Shown: positions 25,756-38,768 of the stretch, piece after piece | Position numbering within the stretch: the stretch's first letter is position 1 | How the letters are laid out: each line of letters opens with the position of its first letter | NCBI GenBank assembly: GCA_025965555.1 | Contig: JAOPWT010000619.1 | Coordinates: 1-39,077, forward strand | DNA: 39,077 bases | Direction of reading: 5' to 3' | From: Mycobacterium sp. | GTDB taxonomy: Bacteria > Actinomycetota > Actinomycetes > Mycobacteriales > Mycobacteriaceae | The notes under the pieces: generated by a model | The model's database searches: none | What the model was told of the DNA's origin: nothing | What the model saw: only the letters and a program-made list of their open reading frames with translations | Made by a program: the position numbers and the translations under genes

Positions 25756-28446
25756 GTGCAGACACACGAGATCAGGAAGCGCTTCCTCGATCACTTCGTG
25801 AAGGCGGGCCACACCGAGGTGCCGAGTGCGTCGGTCATCCTCGACGATCCCAATTTGCTGTTCGTCAACGCAGGCATGGTCCAGTTCGTGCCCTACTTCC
25901 TCGGTCAGCAGAAGCCACCGTGGAACCGTGCGACCAGCGTGCAGAAGTGCATCCGCACGCCCGACATCGACGAGGTCGGCATCACCACCCGCCACAACAC
26001 CTTCTTTCAGATGGCGGGCAACTTCTCCTTCGGTGATTACTTCAAGAGGGGCGCGATCGAGTTCGCCTGGACGCTGCTGACCAATCCGCAGGACCAGGGC
26101 GGCTACGGTTTCGACCCCGAAACACTCTGGGCGACCGTCTATCTCGACGACGACGAGGCGATCACGCTGTGGCAGGAAGTGGCCGGGCTTCCGCTGGAAC
26201 GCATCCAGCGTCGCGGCATGGCCGACAACTACTGGTCGATGGGCATTCCTGGTCCCTGTGGGCCGTCCTCGGAGATCTACGTCGACCGCGGGCCCGAGTA
26301 CGGCGTCGACGGTGGTCCGGAAGCCAACGAGGACCGCTACATCGAGATCTGGAACCTCGTGTTCATGCAGAACGAGCGGGGTGAGGGCACCGGCAAGTCC
26401 GACTTCGAGATCCTCGGTCCGCTGCCGCGCCAGAACATCGACACCGGCATGGGTGTCGAGCGGGTTGCCTGCCTGCTGCAGGGCGTGGACAACGTCTACG
26501 AGACAGACCTGGTGCGCCCGGTCATCGATCTGGTCGCAGGCATCGCGCCGCGGGGGTACGGCGTCGGCAACCACGAGGATGACGTCCGCTACCGCATCAT
26601 CGCCGACCACAGCCGTACCGTGGCGATCATCATCGGCGACGGCGTCAGTCCCGGCAACGACGGTCGCGGCTACGTGCTGCGCAGGCTGCTGCGTCGCGTC
26701 ATCCGGTCGGCCAAGCTCCTCGGCATCGACACCCCGATCGTGGGGGAGCTGATGCGATGCGTCCGCGACGCCATGGGCCCGTCGTATCCCGAGCTCGTCA
26801 CCGACTTCGATCGGATCAACCGCATCGCCGTCGCCGAGGAGACGGCGTTCAACCGCACGCTGGTGTCCGGCTCGCGACTGTTCGAGGATGCGGCCAACTC
26901 CACCAAGGCATCCGGCGTCTCGGTGCTGTCCGGTACCGATGCGTTCACGCTGCACGACACCTACGGCTTCCCGATCGAACTCACCCTGGAGATGGCGGCA
27001 GAAACCGGCCTGACCGTCGACGAGGAGGGCTTCCGCGGCCTGATGGCCGAGCAGCGTCAGCGCGCCAAGGCCGACGCCGCCGCCCGCAAACACGCGCACG
27101 CCGACCTGTCGGTGTACCGAGACTTGGTCGACGCCGGCCCCACCGAGTTCACTGGCTTCGATGAATTGACCTCCGAGGCAACCATTCTCGGCATCTTCGT
27201 CGACGGCAAGCGGGTTCCCGTCGTCGCCCACGACGGGGCCGCCGCGGAGCGCATCGAGTTGGTGCTCGACCGCACGCCGCTGTACGCCGAATCCGGCGGC
27301 CAGATCGCCGACATGGGGTCCATCACCGGAACCGGGTCCAGCGGCGCGGCCAAGGCCGCCGTCGCCGACGTTCAGAAGATCGCGAAGACGCTGTTCGTCC
27401 ATCGCGTCAACGTCGAGTCCGGCGAGTTCGTCGAGGGCGACACCGTCGTTGCGACCGTCGACCCGAAGTGGCGTCACGGCGCCACCCAGGGCCACTCCGG
27501 CACGCACATGGTGCACGCGGCCCTGCGACAGGTGCTCGGCCCCAACGCCGTTCAGGCCGGCTCCCTGAACCGGCCCGGCTACCTCAGGTTCGACTTCAAC
27601 TGGCAGGGTGCGCTGAGCGACGAGCAGCAAGAACAGATCGAAGTGGTCACCAACGAGGCCGTCGAGGCCGACTATGCGGTGAACACCTTCCACACCAAGC
27701 TGGAGAAGGCCAAGGCCATGGGTGCGATGGCGTTGTTCGGCGAGGCGTATCCCGAGGACGTCCGCCTCGTGGAGATCGGCGGACCGTTCTCCCTCGAGTT
27801 GTGTGGCGGCACGCACGTGCACAACTCGGCTCAGATCGGACCGGTGACGATCCTCGGTGAATCCTCCGTCGGCTCGGGCGTGCGCCGCGTCGAGGCCTAC
27901 GTCGGCCTCGACTCGTTCAAGTACCTGGCCAAGGAGCGCGCGCTGATGGCAGGGCTGGCGTCGTCGCTGAAGGTGCCGTCGGACGAGGTGCCCGCCCGCG
28001 TCGCCAATCTCGTCGAGCGGCTCAAGGTCGCCGAGAAGGAACTCGACCGGTCCAGGTTGGCAAACGCGCGAGCGGCCGCAGCGAACGCCGCCGCAGGCGC
28101 AGAGCTCGTGGGTAAGGTGCGTGTCGTGGCACAGCGCATGGCCGGGGGCACATCGGCCGCGGATCTGCGCAGCCTGGTCGGCGACGTCAAGGGAAAGCTC
28201 GGTTCGGAGCCCGGCGTGGTGGCTCTGATCGCCGAGGGTGACGGCGATACCGTCCCGTTCGTGGTGGCGGTCAACCCGGCCGCCCAAGACCTCGGACTGA
28301 GCGCCAACGACCTGGTGAAGGTGCTGGGTGCGGCAGTGAACGGACGCGGCGGAGGCAAGGCCGATCTCGCGCAGGGCTCGGGCAGCGGAGCGTCGAACAT
28401 CGACGCGGCGCTGTCGGCGTTGCTCGCAGAGATTGCCCGGAGTTGA
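25756..28446 (+). CDS. alaS: Alanine--tRNA ligase
   Basis: GTG at 25756: [60 protein letters not shown]-terminal DHHA1-like glycine-rich end. Confidence 0.97.
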   Translation: MQTHEIRKRFLDHFVKAGHTEVPSASVILDDPNLLFVNAGMVQFVPYFLGQQKPPWNRATSVQKCIRTPDIDEVGITTRHNTFFQMAGNFSFGDYFKRGAIEFAWTLLTNPQDQGGYGFDPETLWATVYLDDDEAITLWQEVAGLPLERIQRRGMADNYWSMGIPGPCGPSSEIYVDRGPEYGVDGGPEANEDRYIEIWNLVFMQNERGEGTGKSDFEILGPLPRQNIDTGMGVERVACLLQGVDNVYETDLVRPVIDLVAGIAPRGYGVGNHEDDVRYRIIADHSRTVAIIIGDGVSPGNDGRGYVLRRLLRRVIRSAKLLGIDTPIVGELMRCVRDAMGPSYPELVTDFDRINRIAVAEETAFNRTLVSGSRLFEDAANSTKASGVSVLSGTDAFTLHDTYGFPIELTLEMAAETGLTVDEEGFRGLMAEQRQRAKADAAARKHAHADLSVYRDLVDAGPTEFTGFDELTSEATILGIFVDGKRVPVVAHDGAAAERIELVLDRTPLYAESGGQIADMGSITGTGSSGAAKAAVADVQKIAKTLFVHRVNVESGEFVEGDTVVATVDPKWRHGATQGHSGTHMVHAALRQVLGPNAVQAGSLNRPGYLRFDFNWQGALSDEQQEQIEVVTNEAVEADYAVNTFHTKLEKAKAMGAMALFGEAYPEDVRLVEIGGPFSLELCGGTHVHNSAQIGPVTILGESSVGSGVRRVEAYVGLDSFKYLAKERALMAGLASSLKVPSDEVPARVANLVERLKVAEKELDRSRLANARAAAANAAAGAELVGKVRVVAQRMAGGTSAADLRSLVGDVKGKLGSEPGVVALIAEGDGDTVPFVVAVNPAAQDLGLSANDLVKVLGAAVNGRGGGKADLAQGSGSGASNIDAALSALLAEIARS

Positions 28447-28967
28447 CTCGGTTGGCCGAGACCGTAGACCGTCAGCCGGACCGGCCGGGCGGTGACGACC
28501 CCGGACGCGGTCGTCGGCTCGGGGTCGACGTGGGCACGGTGCGCATCGGTGTCGCCATCAGTGACCCCGACGGCGTCCTGGCTACCCCCGTCGAGACCGT
28601 GGCCCGTGACCGCAGGAACCTCAAGGGCACCCACATTCGCCGACTCGCCCAACTCGCCGACGAGTACGGCGTCGTCGAGGTCGTCGTGGGCCTGCCACGC
28701 ACCCTCGCCGATCGGACCGGGCCGTCGGCATTGGACGCGATCACGGTCGCCGATGCCATTGCCACCAGGATCGCCCCGGTGCCCGTGCGGCTGTCCGACG
28801 AAAGGCTCACCACCGTCACCGCCCAGCGGTCGTTGCGCGAGGCGGGCGTCCGCGCGAAGGGACAGAAATCGATGATCGACCAGGTGGCTGCCGTCGGCAT
28901 CCTGCAGTCCTGGCTGGATCAGCGGCGAACCGCTCTGGCGGAGAACAGCGGAGCGGCCGATGCCTGA
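28443..28967 (+). CDS. ruvX: Holliday junction resolvase RuvX/YqgF family
   Basis: TTG start overlapping alaS stop; [46 protein letters not shown]. Confidence 0.94.
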   Translation: MTRLAETVDRQPDRPGGDDPGRGRRLGVDVGTVRIGVAISDPDGVLATPVETVARDRRNLKGTHIRRLAQLADEYGVVEVVVGLPRTLADRTGPSALDAITVADAIATRIAPVPVRLSDERLTTVTAQRSLREAGVRAKGQKSMIDQVAAVGILQSWLDQRRTALAENSGAADA

Positions 28968-30213
28968 CGATTGGGTTCGCGAGCGCACCGAACCGGAAGC
29001 GGTCGGGCGGCCGCGCAGGACGATGAGCCGCACGCAACGGGCCCGCGCCAACCGCAACCGCCGCAGGCGCAGGAACATCACCGTCCTCTCCGTGGTGGCG
29101 CTCGTCGTTGTCCTCGTCGGCGCCGTCTTCCTCGGCTCGAAGATGTGGCACGGGATGTTCGGCACCCCGAGCGACTACGAGGGTGACGGCGTCAAGGACG
29201 TCGTCGTGCAGGTCCACACCGGCGACTCGACGACCGCGATCGGCAAGGCACTCACCGACGGTGGCGTCGTTGCCACGTCGCAGGCCTTCGTCGATGCCGC
29301 GGCAGGGAATGCGGCGATCTCCGCGATCCAGCCGGGGTTCTACAAGGTGCGCACCGAGATCTCGGCGGCGAATGCCGTATCCCGGCTTGCGGATCCACTG
29401 AACCGGGTCGGCAAGCTGGTGATCCCCGAGGGGCGTCAACTCGACGACATCGCCGACGTCAAGACCAATGCCGTCACGAAGGGCATCTTCTCGCTCGTCG
29501 CCGACGCGACCTGCGTGAACCTCGACGGTCAGCAGAAGTGTGGTGTCACCGCCGACGACCTGAAGAAGGCAGCGGGTGCCGCCGATCCGTCGGCCCTGTC
29601 GATCCCCGCGTGGGCGGCCGATCCGGTCAAGGCGCTGGGTGCCGATCACCGGCGCATCGAGGGGCTGATCGCGCCGGGCACCTGGAACATCGACCCGTCG
29701 GCGCCCGCCGAGGACATCCTGTCGACCCTGATCGCCGCCAGCACCACGCAGTACGAACAGAACGGCCTACTCGAGGCGGGCAACGCCGAGAACCTCTCGC
29801 CCTACCAGATCCTCGTCGTGGCGTCGCTGGTGCAGCGTGAGTCGAAGCCGCAGGACTTCGCGAAGGTGGCCAGGGTCATCTACAACCGGTTGATCGCACC
29901 CGATCACCGCCGACTGGAGTTCGACTCGACGGTCAACTACTCGCTGGACCGGCAGGAGGTCGCCACCACCGATGCCGACCGCGGCAGGGCCACGCCGTGG
30001 AACACCTATGTGCGCGACGGACTTCCGGCAACGCCGATCTGTTCGCCCGGCCAGCCCGCCCTCGCGGCGGCAGAGAGTCCCGAGCCGGGTGACTGGCTGT
30101 ACTTCGTGACCATCGACATGCAGGGCACCACGCTCTTCACGCGTGACTACCAGCAACACCTGGCCAACATCGAGCTAGCCCGACAAAACGGTGTGCTCGA
30201 CAGCTCACGATGA
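28960..30213 (+). CDS. mltG: Endolytic transglycosylase MltG
   Basis: Single N-terminal [59 protein letters not shown] (YceG-like). Confidence 0.95.
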   Translation: MPDDWVRERTEPEAVGRPRRTMSRTQRARANRNRRRRRNITVLSVVALVVVLVGAVFLGSKMWHGMFGTPSDYEGDGVKDVVVQVHTGDSTTAIGKALTDGGVVATSQAFVDAAAGNAAISAIQPGFYKVRTEISAANAVSRLADPLNRVGKLVIPEGRQLDDIADVKTNAVTKGIFSLVADATCVNLDGQQKCGVTADDLKKAAGAADPSALSIPAWAADPVKALGADHRRIEGLIAPGTWNIDPSAPAEDILSTLIAASTTQYEQNGLLEAGNAENLSPYQILVVASLVQRESKPQDFAKVARVIYNRLIAPDHRRLEFDSTVNYSLDRQEVATTDADRGRATPWNTYVRDGLPATPICSPGQPALAAAESPEPGDWLYFVTIDMQGTTLFTRDYQQHLANIELARQNGVLDSSR

Positions 30214-31058
30214 CTCGAAAGGCCGCGGTCCTCGGGTCGCCCATCGCGCACTCCCGCTCACCGCAACTGCACTTGGCGGCCTACCGAGCCCTCGGACTGG
30301 TCGACTGGACCTACGAGCGCATCGAGTGCACGGGCGACGAATTGCCCTCACTGGTGGGCGGATTCGGCCCCGAATGGGTCGGTCTTTCGGTGACGATGCC
30401 CGGCAAGTTCGCGGCGCTGCGGTTCGCCGACGAGCGGACCTTCCGCGCTGAGCAGATCGGCTCGGCGAACACTCTGGTCAGGACGTCCTCGGGCTGGCGG
30501 GCGGACAACACGGACATCGACGGGGTGACGGGAGCCCTCGGTGCTGTGTTCGGAGGGCAGGAGCGAAGCGACCGGGGAAGTGGGATCGGAGGGCAGGAGC
30601 GAAGCGACTCGGGAATGAACATCGGCACCGCGGCGGTGCTGGGCTCAGGCGGCACCGCGCCTGCTGCCGTCGCCGGACTCGCCGAGCTTGGCGTGCAAGA
30701 GATTTCGATCGTCGCGCGCAACCGCGACAAAGCCTCGGCGCTACTCGAGCTCGGCACCCGGCTGGGCGTTGAGACCAGGTGGGTCGAACTGGGTACGCCG
30801 CTGACCGACGTCGGCGTCGTGGTCAACACGATCCCGGCCGACGTGGCCGCGCGGTATGCCGACACCGTCACGACTGCTTCGGTGCTGCTCGACGCGATCT
30901 ACGACCCATGGCCCACGCCGCTGGCCGAAGCCTTCGCCGCCGGGGGTGGGCGAGTCATCAGCGGCCTGCAGATGCTGCTGAACCAGGCTTTCGCGCAAGT
31001 CGAGCAGTTCACCGGTCAGCCCGCGCCGAAAGAGGCGATGATCGCCTCGCTGGGCTGA
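30210..31058 (+). CDS. aroE: Shikimate dehydrogenase
   Basis: AVLGSPIAHSRSPQLHLAAYRALGL, SVTMPGKFAAL, NTDIDGV, VLGSGGTAPAAV, LQMLLNQAFAQVEQFTG. Confidence 0.95.
   Translation: MTRKAAVLGSPIAHSRSPQLHLAAYRALGLVDWTYERIECTGDELPSLVGGFGPEWVGLSVTMPGKFAALRFADERTFRAEQIGSANTLVRTSSGWRADNTDIDGVTGALGAVFGGQERSDRGSGIGGQERSDSGMNIGTAAVLGSGGTAPAAVAGLAELGVQEISIVARNRDKASALLELGTRLGVETRWVELGTPLTDVGVVVNTIPADVAARYADTVTTASVLLDAIYDPWPTPLAEAFAAGGGRVISGLQMLLNQAFAQVEQFTGQPAPKEAMIASLG
30551..30622 (+). repeat. In-frame tandem repeat, 2 x 36 bp within aroE
   Basis: CGGAGGGCAGGAGCGAAGCGAC at 30551-30572 and again at 30587-30608; encodes GGQERSDRGSGI / GGQERSDSGMNI. Confidence 0.9.
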
Positions 31059-31073
31059 CCCTAGGCTTCTCCC

Positions 31074-31499
31074 GTGGGGGAAGCGGCGGCCGTGGCAGGT
31101 GCTTTGACGTGGTTGGCGGCACTCAGCATCTACGACGTGAGGCAGCGGCGGCTCCCCAATGCGCTGACGCTGCCCGGCGCGGTCGTCGTGCTGCTCGTCG
31201 CCGCGCTCGCTGGGCACGGACCCGCCGCGCTGCTCGGGGCGATCGCGTTGACCGCGCTGTATCTCGTCGTTCATCTGATCGCGCCAACTGCCATGGGCGC
31301 CGGTGACGTAAAGCTGGCAATGGGCGTGGGTGCGCTGACGGGCACCTTCGGGGTCGACGTGTGGGTGCTGGCCGCGGTTGCGGCGCCACTGCTGACCGCG
31401 CTGTGGGGCATCCTCGCCCCAAGGTCGCAGGGCACGGTGCCGCACGGCCCGTCCATGTGCGTGGCGGCGGCCGCAGCGGTCGCCATGGTGGTCGTCTAG
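31074..31499 (+). CDS. Prepilin peptidase (A24 family), short form lacking the methylase domain
   Basis: YDVRQRRLPNALTLPGA ... PTAMGAGDVKLAMGVGALTG (two Asp motifs, GAGDVKL). Confidence 0.9.
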   Translation: MGEAAAVAGALTWLAALSIYDVRQRRLPNALTLPGAVVVLLVAALAGHGPAALLGAIALTALYLVVHLIAPTAMGAGDVKLAMGVGALTGTFGVDVWVLAAVAAPLLTALWGILAPRSQGTVPHGPSMCVAAAAAVAMVVV

Positions 31500-31533
31500 C
31501 CCTACCGTCGAGAGCGGGAGGGAACATCGGACC

Positions 31534-32028
31534 ATGCCGACACGCAGCGGGACATCACAGGACCTGGACGCCATCGCCGAGATCTACGCCCACTACGTCC
31601 TGACCAGCGTCGCCACCTTCGAGCTCGATCCGCCCGATCGAGACGAGTGGCAGCGGCGCTTCGACGCGCTCGGCGAGGCTGGGCTGCCCTTCCTCGTCAC
31701 CGAACGCGACGGAGCGGTCGCCGGGTACGCCTACTGCGCGCCGTGGAAGACCAGGCCCGCGTACGCAGCCACCGTGGAGGACTCGGTATACGTGTCGCCG
31801 TCGGCGGTCGGGCGGGGTTGCGGCACCGAATTGATCCGCGATCTCCTTGCCGCCTGCGACTCGGCGGGCATCCGAGAGGTGATCGCGGTGATCGCCGATA
31901 CCGGCGATCCGGCGTCGGTCGAACTGCACCACCGGTTCGGCTTCACCGACGCAGGCCGCTTGACTCGCGTCGGCTACAAGCACGACCGCTTCGTCGATAC
32001 GTTGCTGCTGCAGCGCAGCCTGGCTTGA
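31534..32028 (+). CDS. GNAT family N-acetyltransferase (phosphinothricin acetyltransferase-like)
   Basis: IAEIYAHYVLTSVATFEL, AGYAYCAPWKTRPAYAATVEDSVYVSPSAVGRGCGTELIRDLL, LHHRFGFTDAGRLTRVGYKHDRFVD. Confidence 0.93.
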   Translation: MPTRSGTSQDLDAIAEIYAHYVLTSVATFELDPPDRDEWQRRFDALGEAGLPFLVTERDGAVAGYAYCAPWKTRPAYAATVEDSVYVSPSAVGRGCGTELIRDLLAACDSAGIREVIAVIADTGDPASVELHHRFGFTDAGRLTRVGYKHDRFVDTLLLQRSLA

Positions 32029-32061
32029 CGGATTACGTCAGGTCGAGGGCGTCGTGGGAAG

Positions 32062-33266
32062 ATGGGACGCGTGTTGCGATGGATCACAGCTGGTGAATCT
32101 CACGGCCGCGCGTTGGTGGCCGTGGTCGAGGGCATGGTCGCCGGCCTCCAGATCACGACGGAGGACATCGCCGGGCAGCTGAAGCGTCGCAGGCTCGGCT
32201 ACGGACGAGGCGCACGGATGAAGTTCGAGGCCGATGCCGTCACCGTGCTGGCCGGGGTGCGCCACGGGCTGACGCTCGGCGGCCCGATCGCCATCGAGAT
32301 CGGCAATACCGAGTGGCCCAAGTGGGAGACCGTGATGGCCTCCGACCCGGTCGAGCAGGCGGAGCTGGACGGGGCGCGCAATGCGCCACTAACCCGCCCA
32401 CGGCCGGGGCACGCGGACTACGCGGGCATGCTCAAGTACGGCTTCGACGACGCCCGCCCCGTCCTCGAGCGCGCGAGCGCCCGCGAGACCGCGGCACGGG
32501 TCGCTGCGGGCACCGTCGCCAGGGAGTTTCTGCGCCAGGCACTCGGTGTCGAGGTGCTCTCGCACGTCATCTCCATCGGTGCCTCCAAGCCCTACGACGG
32601 GCCGCCGCCGCGCCCGGAGGATCTGGACGCGATCGACGACAGCCCGGTCCGCGCGTTCGACCAAGACGCCGAGGCTGCCATGATCGCCGAGATCGAAGCC
32701 GCCAAGAAGGACGGTGACACGCTCGGCGGCATCGTGGAGGTCGTCGTGGACGGCCTGCCCATCGGGCTGGGGTCGTTCACCAGCGGCGACAACCGGCTCG
32801 ACAGCCAACTCGCAGCCGCCGTCATGGGGATTCAGGCCATCAAGGGCGTCGAGATTGGTGACGGCTTCGAAACGGCACGACGCCGCGGCTCGGTCGCGCA
32901 CGACGAGATCTATCCCGGCCCCCACGGTGCGATCCGCTCGACCAACCGAGCAGGTGGTCTCGAGGGTGGCATGACGAACGGTCAGGCGCTGCGCGTCCGT
33001 GCCGCGATGAAGCCGATCTCGACGGTCCCCAAGGCGTTGGCCACCATCGACATGAGCACCGGCGACGAGGCCGTCGCGATTCACCAGCGCTCCGACGTGT
33101 GTGCGGTGCCCGCCGCGGGCGTCGTCGTCGAAACGATGGTGGCACTCGTGCTGGCACGCGCGGCTCTGGAGAAGTTCGGCGGCGACTCGCTGGCCGAGAC
33201 GAAGGCCAACGTCGAGGGTTACCTGGCCTCGATCTCCACCCGAGATCCCGCTCAGGCGTCACGCTG

Positions 33267-33267
<1 letters not shown>
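32062..33267 (+). CDS. aroC: Chorismate synthase
   Basis: [62 protein letters not shown]; true start may be GTG at 32071. Confidence 0.97.
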
Positions 33268-35410
<2,143 letters not shown>

Positions 35411-35414
<4 letters not shown>

Positions 35415-35971
35415 GGGCGTTCTTCGACCCTGGTCGGTGCGGTCTCGCCTGCGGAGACCGTCGCGCCCTCTTCGACGCGGTCGTCACGCACGGCCTCGAA
35501 CACGTCCGTGTCGGCGCGGTCGCCGTCTGGGCTGCGCCGCTGGATGGGAGGGGCGTTGCGGTCCACCAGGGCGCGGCCCAGTGCCACACCGGCGATGGCG
35601 AAGACGAACATCAGCAGCGCGGTGAACGCGGCGAACGTGGTCACCTCGTTGAGCAGCCCCTGGGCGTACAGATTTTCGTAGAAGAGCGAGATGAACCAGG
35701 CGACGAAGCCGCTGAGTATGCCTGCGAATAGGCCGGCCAGGAGCCAGGTCATCGCGAGATCGCCTCGGCGGTCGGGGTCCGGGTGGGCCTGCGCGTCGGC
35801 GCGGCCGTCCATCAGACCCCAGATGAACGCTGCAATCGCGAACACCGCGACCAGGACGATGCTGATCCACAGCGCCTGGCTTTCCATCATGTTGATCAGG
35901 GCTCCCTGAAGCAACCGGACGATGACCATCAGCGCCGCGAACACCAGTCCGCGCAGCAACCACTTACTCAT
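35411..35971 (-). CDS. B-4DMT family transporter-like membrane protein
   Basis: Four-TM pattern [23 protein letters not shown]... [33 protein letters not shown]; position next to aroQ/pepQ. Confidence 0.82.
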
Positions 35972-36004
35972 GGGGGCACAGCGTAGCGAGTACCGTCATG
36001 CGCT

Positions 36005-37096
36005 GTGACGATTTCCCAGCGCAGGGCTCGCTTGCGTCGCAGACTGGCGGCTGCCGAACTGGACGCGATGTTGGTAACGGACCTGGTCAACGTCCGATAC
36101 CTGTCCGGGTTCACCGGTTCGAACGCCGCGCTTCTCATTCGTGCCGACGACGAGATTCCGGTGCTGGCGACCGACGGCCGGTACGTCACGCAGGCCGCAC
36201 AGCAGTCTCCCGATGCCGAGATCGTCATCGAGCGGGCCTGTGCGCCCCATCTGGCGGCCTCTGCGGCTGCGCGCGGAGTGCGGCGACTGGGCTTCGAGAG
36301 TCACGTCGTGACCGTCGACGGCCATGCGCTCTTGACGAAGGCGGCCGGCGACGTCGAACTGGTCAGGGCGGCCGGCGCCGTGGAGGCCCTGCGGGAGGTG
36401 AAGGACGCCGGCGAGATCGCCCTGCTGCGGTTGGCGTGCGAGGCCGCCGACGCAGCGCTCGCCGATCTGGTCGCGGCGGGAGGGTTGCGGCCCGGGCGGA
36501 CCGAGAAGGAGGTCGGCCGCGACCTGGAGTCGCGGATGCTCGACCACGGCGCCGACGGCGTGTCGTTCGAGACGATCGTCGCGGCCGGTGCGAACTCGGC
36601 GATCCCTCATCACCGTCCGACCGACGCCGTGCTCGCCGCGGGCGACTTCGTCAAGATCGACTTCGGTGCGCTGGTCGCGGGCTACCACTCCGACATGACC
36701 CGCACGTTCGTGCTCTCACCCGTCGCGCAGTGGCAAGTTGATGTCTACGACCTGGTGGCGACCGCGCAGCGACTGGGCCGGGAGGCATTGGCGCCTGGCG
36801 TGTCACTGTCCGGGGTGGACGGGGTGTCGCGGCAGGCCATCGCCGATGCAGGGTTCGCGGAGAACTTCGGGCACGGCCTCGGTCACGGGGTCGGCCTGCA
36901 GATCCACGAAGCGCCGGGAATCAGCGCGTCATCCGCCGGTACACTGCTTGCTGGCTCTGCGGTCACCGTGGAGCCCGGTGTCTATCTGCCCGGCCACGGC
37001 GGCGTCCGCATCGAGGACACGCTGGTCGTGGGCAGTGATGAGGCACCCACACCCGAGTTGCTGACCCGGTTCCCCAAGGAACTGGCAGTGCTCTAG
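36005..37096 (+). CDS. pepQ: Xaa-Pro aminopeptidase/dipeptidase, M24 family
   Basis: MLVTDLVNVRYLSGFTGSNAALLI; metal-ligand motifs KIDFGALVAGYHSDMTRTF and GHGLGHGVGLQIHEAPG. Confidence 0.93.
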   Translation: MTISQRRARLRRRLAAAELDAMLVTDLVNVRYLSGFTGSNAALLIRADDEIPVLATDGRYVTQAAQQSPDAEIVIERACAPHLAASAAARGVRRLGFESHVVTVDGHALLTKAAGDVELVRAAGAVEALREVKDAGEIALLRLACEAADAALADLVAAGGLRPGRTEKEVGRDLESRMLDHGADGVSFETIVAAGANSAIPHHRPTDAVLAAGDFVKIDFGALVAGYHSDMTRTFVLSPVAQWQVDVYDLVATAQRLGREALAPGVSLSGVDGVSRQAIADAGFAENFGHGLGHGVGLQIHEAPGISASSAGTLLAGSAVTVEPGVYLPGHGGVRIEDTLVVGSDEAPTPELLTRFPKELAVL

Positions 37097-37129
37097 GCAC
37101 TGACATAGAGAGCTAGGAGTAGTACCCCC

Positions 37130-37693
37130 GTGGCATCGACCGCCGACTTCAAGAATGGGCTCGTCCTGCAGATCGACGGCCAGTTGTGGCAGATCACCGA
37201 GTTTCAGCACGTCAAGCCGGGCAAGGGTCCCGCCTTCGTGCGTACCAAGCTCAAGAACGTGCTGTCCGGCAAGGTCGTCGACAAGACGTACAACGCAGGC
37301 GTCAAGGTCGAGACCGCCACCGTCGACCGTCGCGACACGACATACCTGTACCGCGACGGCAGCGACTTCGTCTTCATGGACGCTCAGGACTACGAGCAGC
37401 ACCCGCTGTCCGAGACCCTGGTCGGCGACGCGGCGAACTACCTTCTCGAAGGCATGCCGGTCCAGGTGGCGTTTCACGACGGTGCACCGCTGTACCTCGA
37501 ACTGCCGGTCACCGTCGAACTGCTCGTCGCCAGCACCGAACCCGGTCTTCAGGGCGACCGCTCCAGTGCGGGCACCAAGCCGGCCACCATGGAGACGGGC
37601 GCCCAGATCAACGTGCCGCTGTTCATCAACACCGGTGACAAGCTCAAGGTCGACTCCCGCGACGGCAGTTACCTCGGACGTGTCAATGCCTGA
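37130..37693 (+). CDS. efp: Elongation factor P
   Basis: [54 protein letters not shown]-terminal [20 protein letters not shown]. Confidence 0.98.
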   Translation: MASTADFKNGLVLQIDGQLWQITEFQHVKPGKGPAFVRTKLKNVLSGKVVDKTYNAGVKVETATVDRRDTTYLYRDGSDFVFMDAQDYEQHPLSETLVGDAANYLLEGMPVQVAFHDGAPLYLELPVTVELLVASTEPGLQGDRSSAGTKPATMETGAQINVPLFINTGDKLKVDSRDGSYLGRVNA

Positions 37694-37698
37694 CCGCA

Positions 37699-38193
37699 TT
37701 GGTGGCCGACCCCGTGCCTGACCGTCGCGGGGACCGTGGCCGCCACCAGGCCCGCAAGCGCGCCGTCGACCTGCTCTTCGAGGCCGAGGCTCGCGGTCTG
37801 ACCCCCGCCGAGATCGCGGACGGCCGCACCACGCTGGCGGAGGGGGACTCCGAGATCTCCTCACTGAACCCCTACACCGTGACGGTCGCGCGCGGCGTCA
37901 CCGAGCACGCCGCGCACATCGACGACCTGATCTCCGCGCACCTGCAGGGCTGGACGCTGGAACGGCTGCCTGCCGTCGACCGCGCCGTCCTACGGGTCGC
38001 GGTGTGGGAACTGCTGCACGCCGACGACGTTCCCGAGCCGGTCGCCGTCGACGAGGCGGTGGAACTGGCCAAGAGCCTGTCGACGGACGAATCGCCCGGG
38101 TTCGTCAACGGCGTCCTCGGTCAGGTGATGCTGGTGACCCCGCAGATACGCGCTGCCGCGGCGGCCGTCCGGAGTACCCCCGAGGGTTCGTGA
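37699..38193 (+). CDS. nusB: Transcription antitermination factor NusB
   Basis: [74 protein letters not shown]; exact start among TTG/GTG codons uncertain. Confidence 0.95.
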   Translation: MVADPVPDRRGDRGRHQARKRAVDLLFEAEARGLTPAEIADGRTTLAEGDSEISSLNPYTVTVARGVTEHAAHIDDLISAHLQGWTLERLPAVDRAVLRVAVWELLHADDVPEPVAVDEAVELAKSLSTDESPGFVNGVLGQVMLVTPQIRAAAAAVRSTPEGS

Positions 38194-38225
38194 TGAGCGC
38201 TCGCGCGAAGAACAGTCGAGCCTGA
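38193..38225 (+). other. 10-codon micro-ORF ([10 protein letters not shown]) bridging nusB and the next gene
   Basis: nusB TGA overlaps the ATG (TGATG) and its TGA overlaps the next ATG (TGATG). Confidence 0.4.
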
Positions 38226-38767
38226 TGGCGGTACCGCAGGACTGGGCGCCCTACAGCACGCTCGAGGAGGCCGCCAGGGTCTACCTGCGGGATCCCGAGA
38301 TGGCGCTGGACCAGCTGCGGTCGCTGGTGGACTTCTCCGCCGTCAAGTCATTCATCATGTCCCGTGGTGCGAGCGAGGACGCCTGGGGCGAGGCCGTCTG
38401 GCAGGAGGTCCTACTCACCGACGGTCGCCGCCTCATCATGTGGCGCGCCGACGACGAACTGTCGACCGAGGAGGGGCGTGAGCCGCGGCGGCTCCTGGAC
38501 GCCTCGGTGCGGACCATCCTGCTGTCGACCATCACCGACCACATCCTCACCACCGAGTTCGAGGTCCTCGACGACGGCACCCGCAGACTCGCCGAGGTCC
38601 GCCTGCGGATGTACACGCAACTATTGACCAGGACGCGGCAGAAGTCCGCGGTCGACACCGACCTGTTCTGCGAGTCGTTCCGCTACACCAAGACCGTCGA
38701 CAACGGTGGGCTGGCGCAGATGCAGCGGCTGCTGCAGTTCGGTCGCGTGCTCTCCCACTCGATGTGA
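38225..38767 (+). CDS. Conserved hypothetical protein (downstream-of-nusB type, Rv2532c-like by position)
   Basis: ATG at 38225; WAPYSTLEEAARVYLRDPEMALDQLRSLVDFSAVKSFIMSRGASEDAWGEAVWQEVLLTDGRR; coherent 180-aa ORF in nusB context. Confidence 0.8.
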   Translation: MAVPQDWAPYSTLEEAARVYLRDPEMALDQLRSLVDFSAVKSFIMSRGASEDAWGEAVWQEVLLTDGRRLIMWRADDELSTEEGREPRRLLDASVRTILLSTITDHILTTEFEVLDDGTRRLAEVRLRMYTQLLTRTRQKSAVDTDLFCESFRYTKTVDNGGLAQMQRLLQFGRVLSHSM

Positions 38768-38768
38768 A

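Noticed and set aside
25078-28287. 1069-aa minus-strand ORF antisense to alaS
   Set aside because: Shadow ORF from GC-rich codon bias: His/Asp/Arg/Val-rich composition, no recognisable domain, overlaps clearly coding alaS.
30551-30622. Two-copy repeat considered as a CRISPR-like array
   Set aside because: Only two directly adjacent units in frame within aroE, no spacers or cas genes; treated as a coding tandem repeat.
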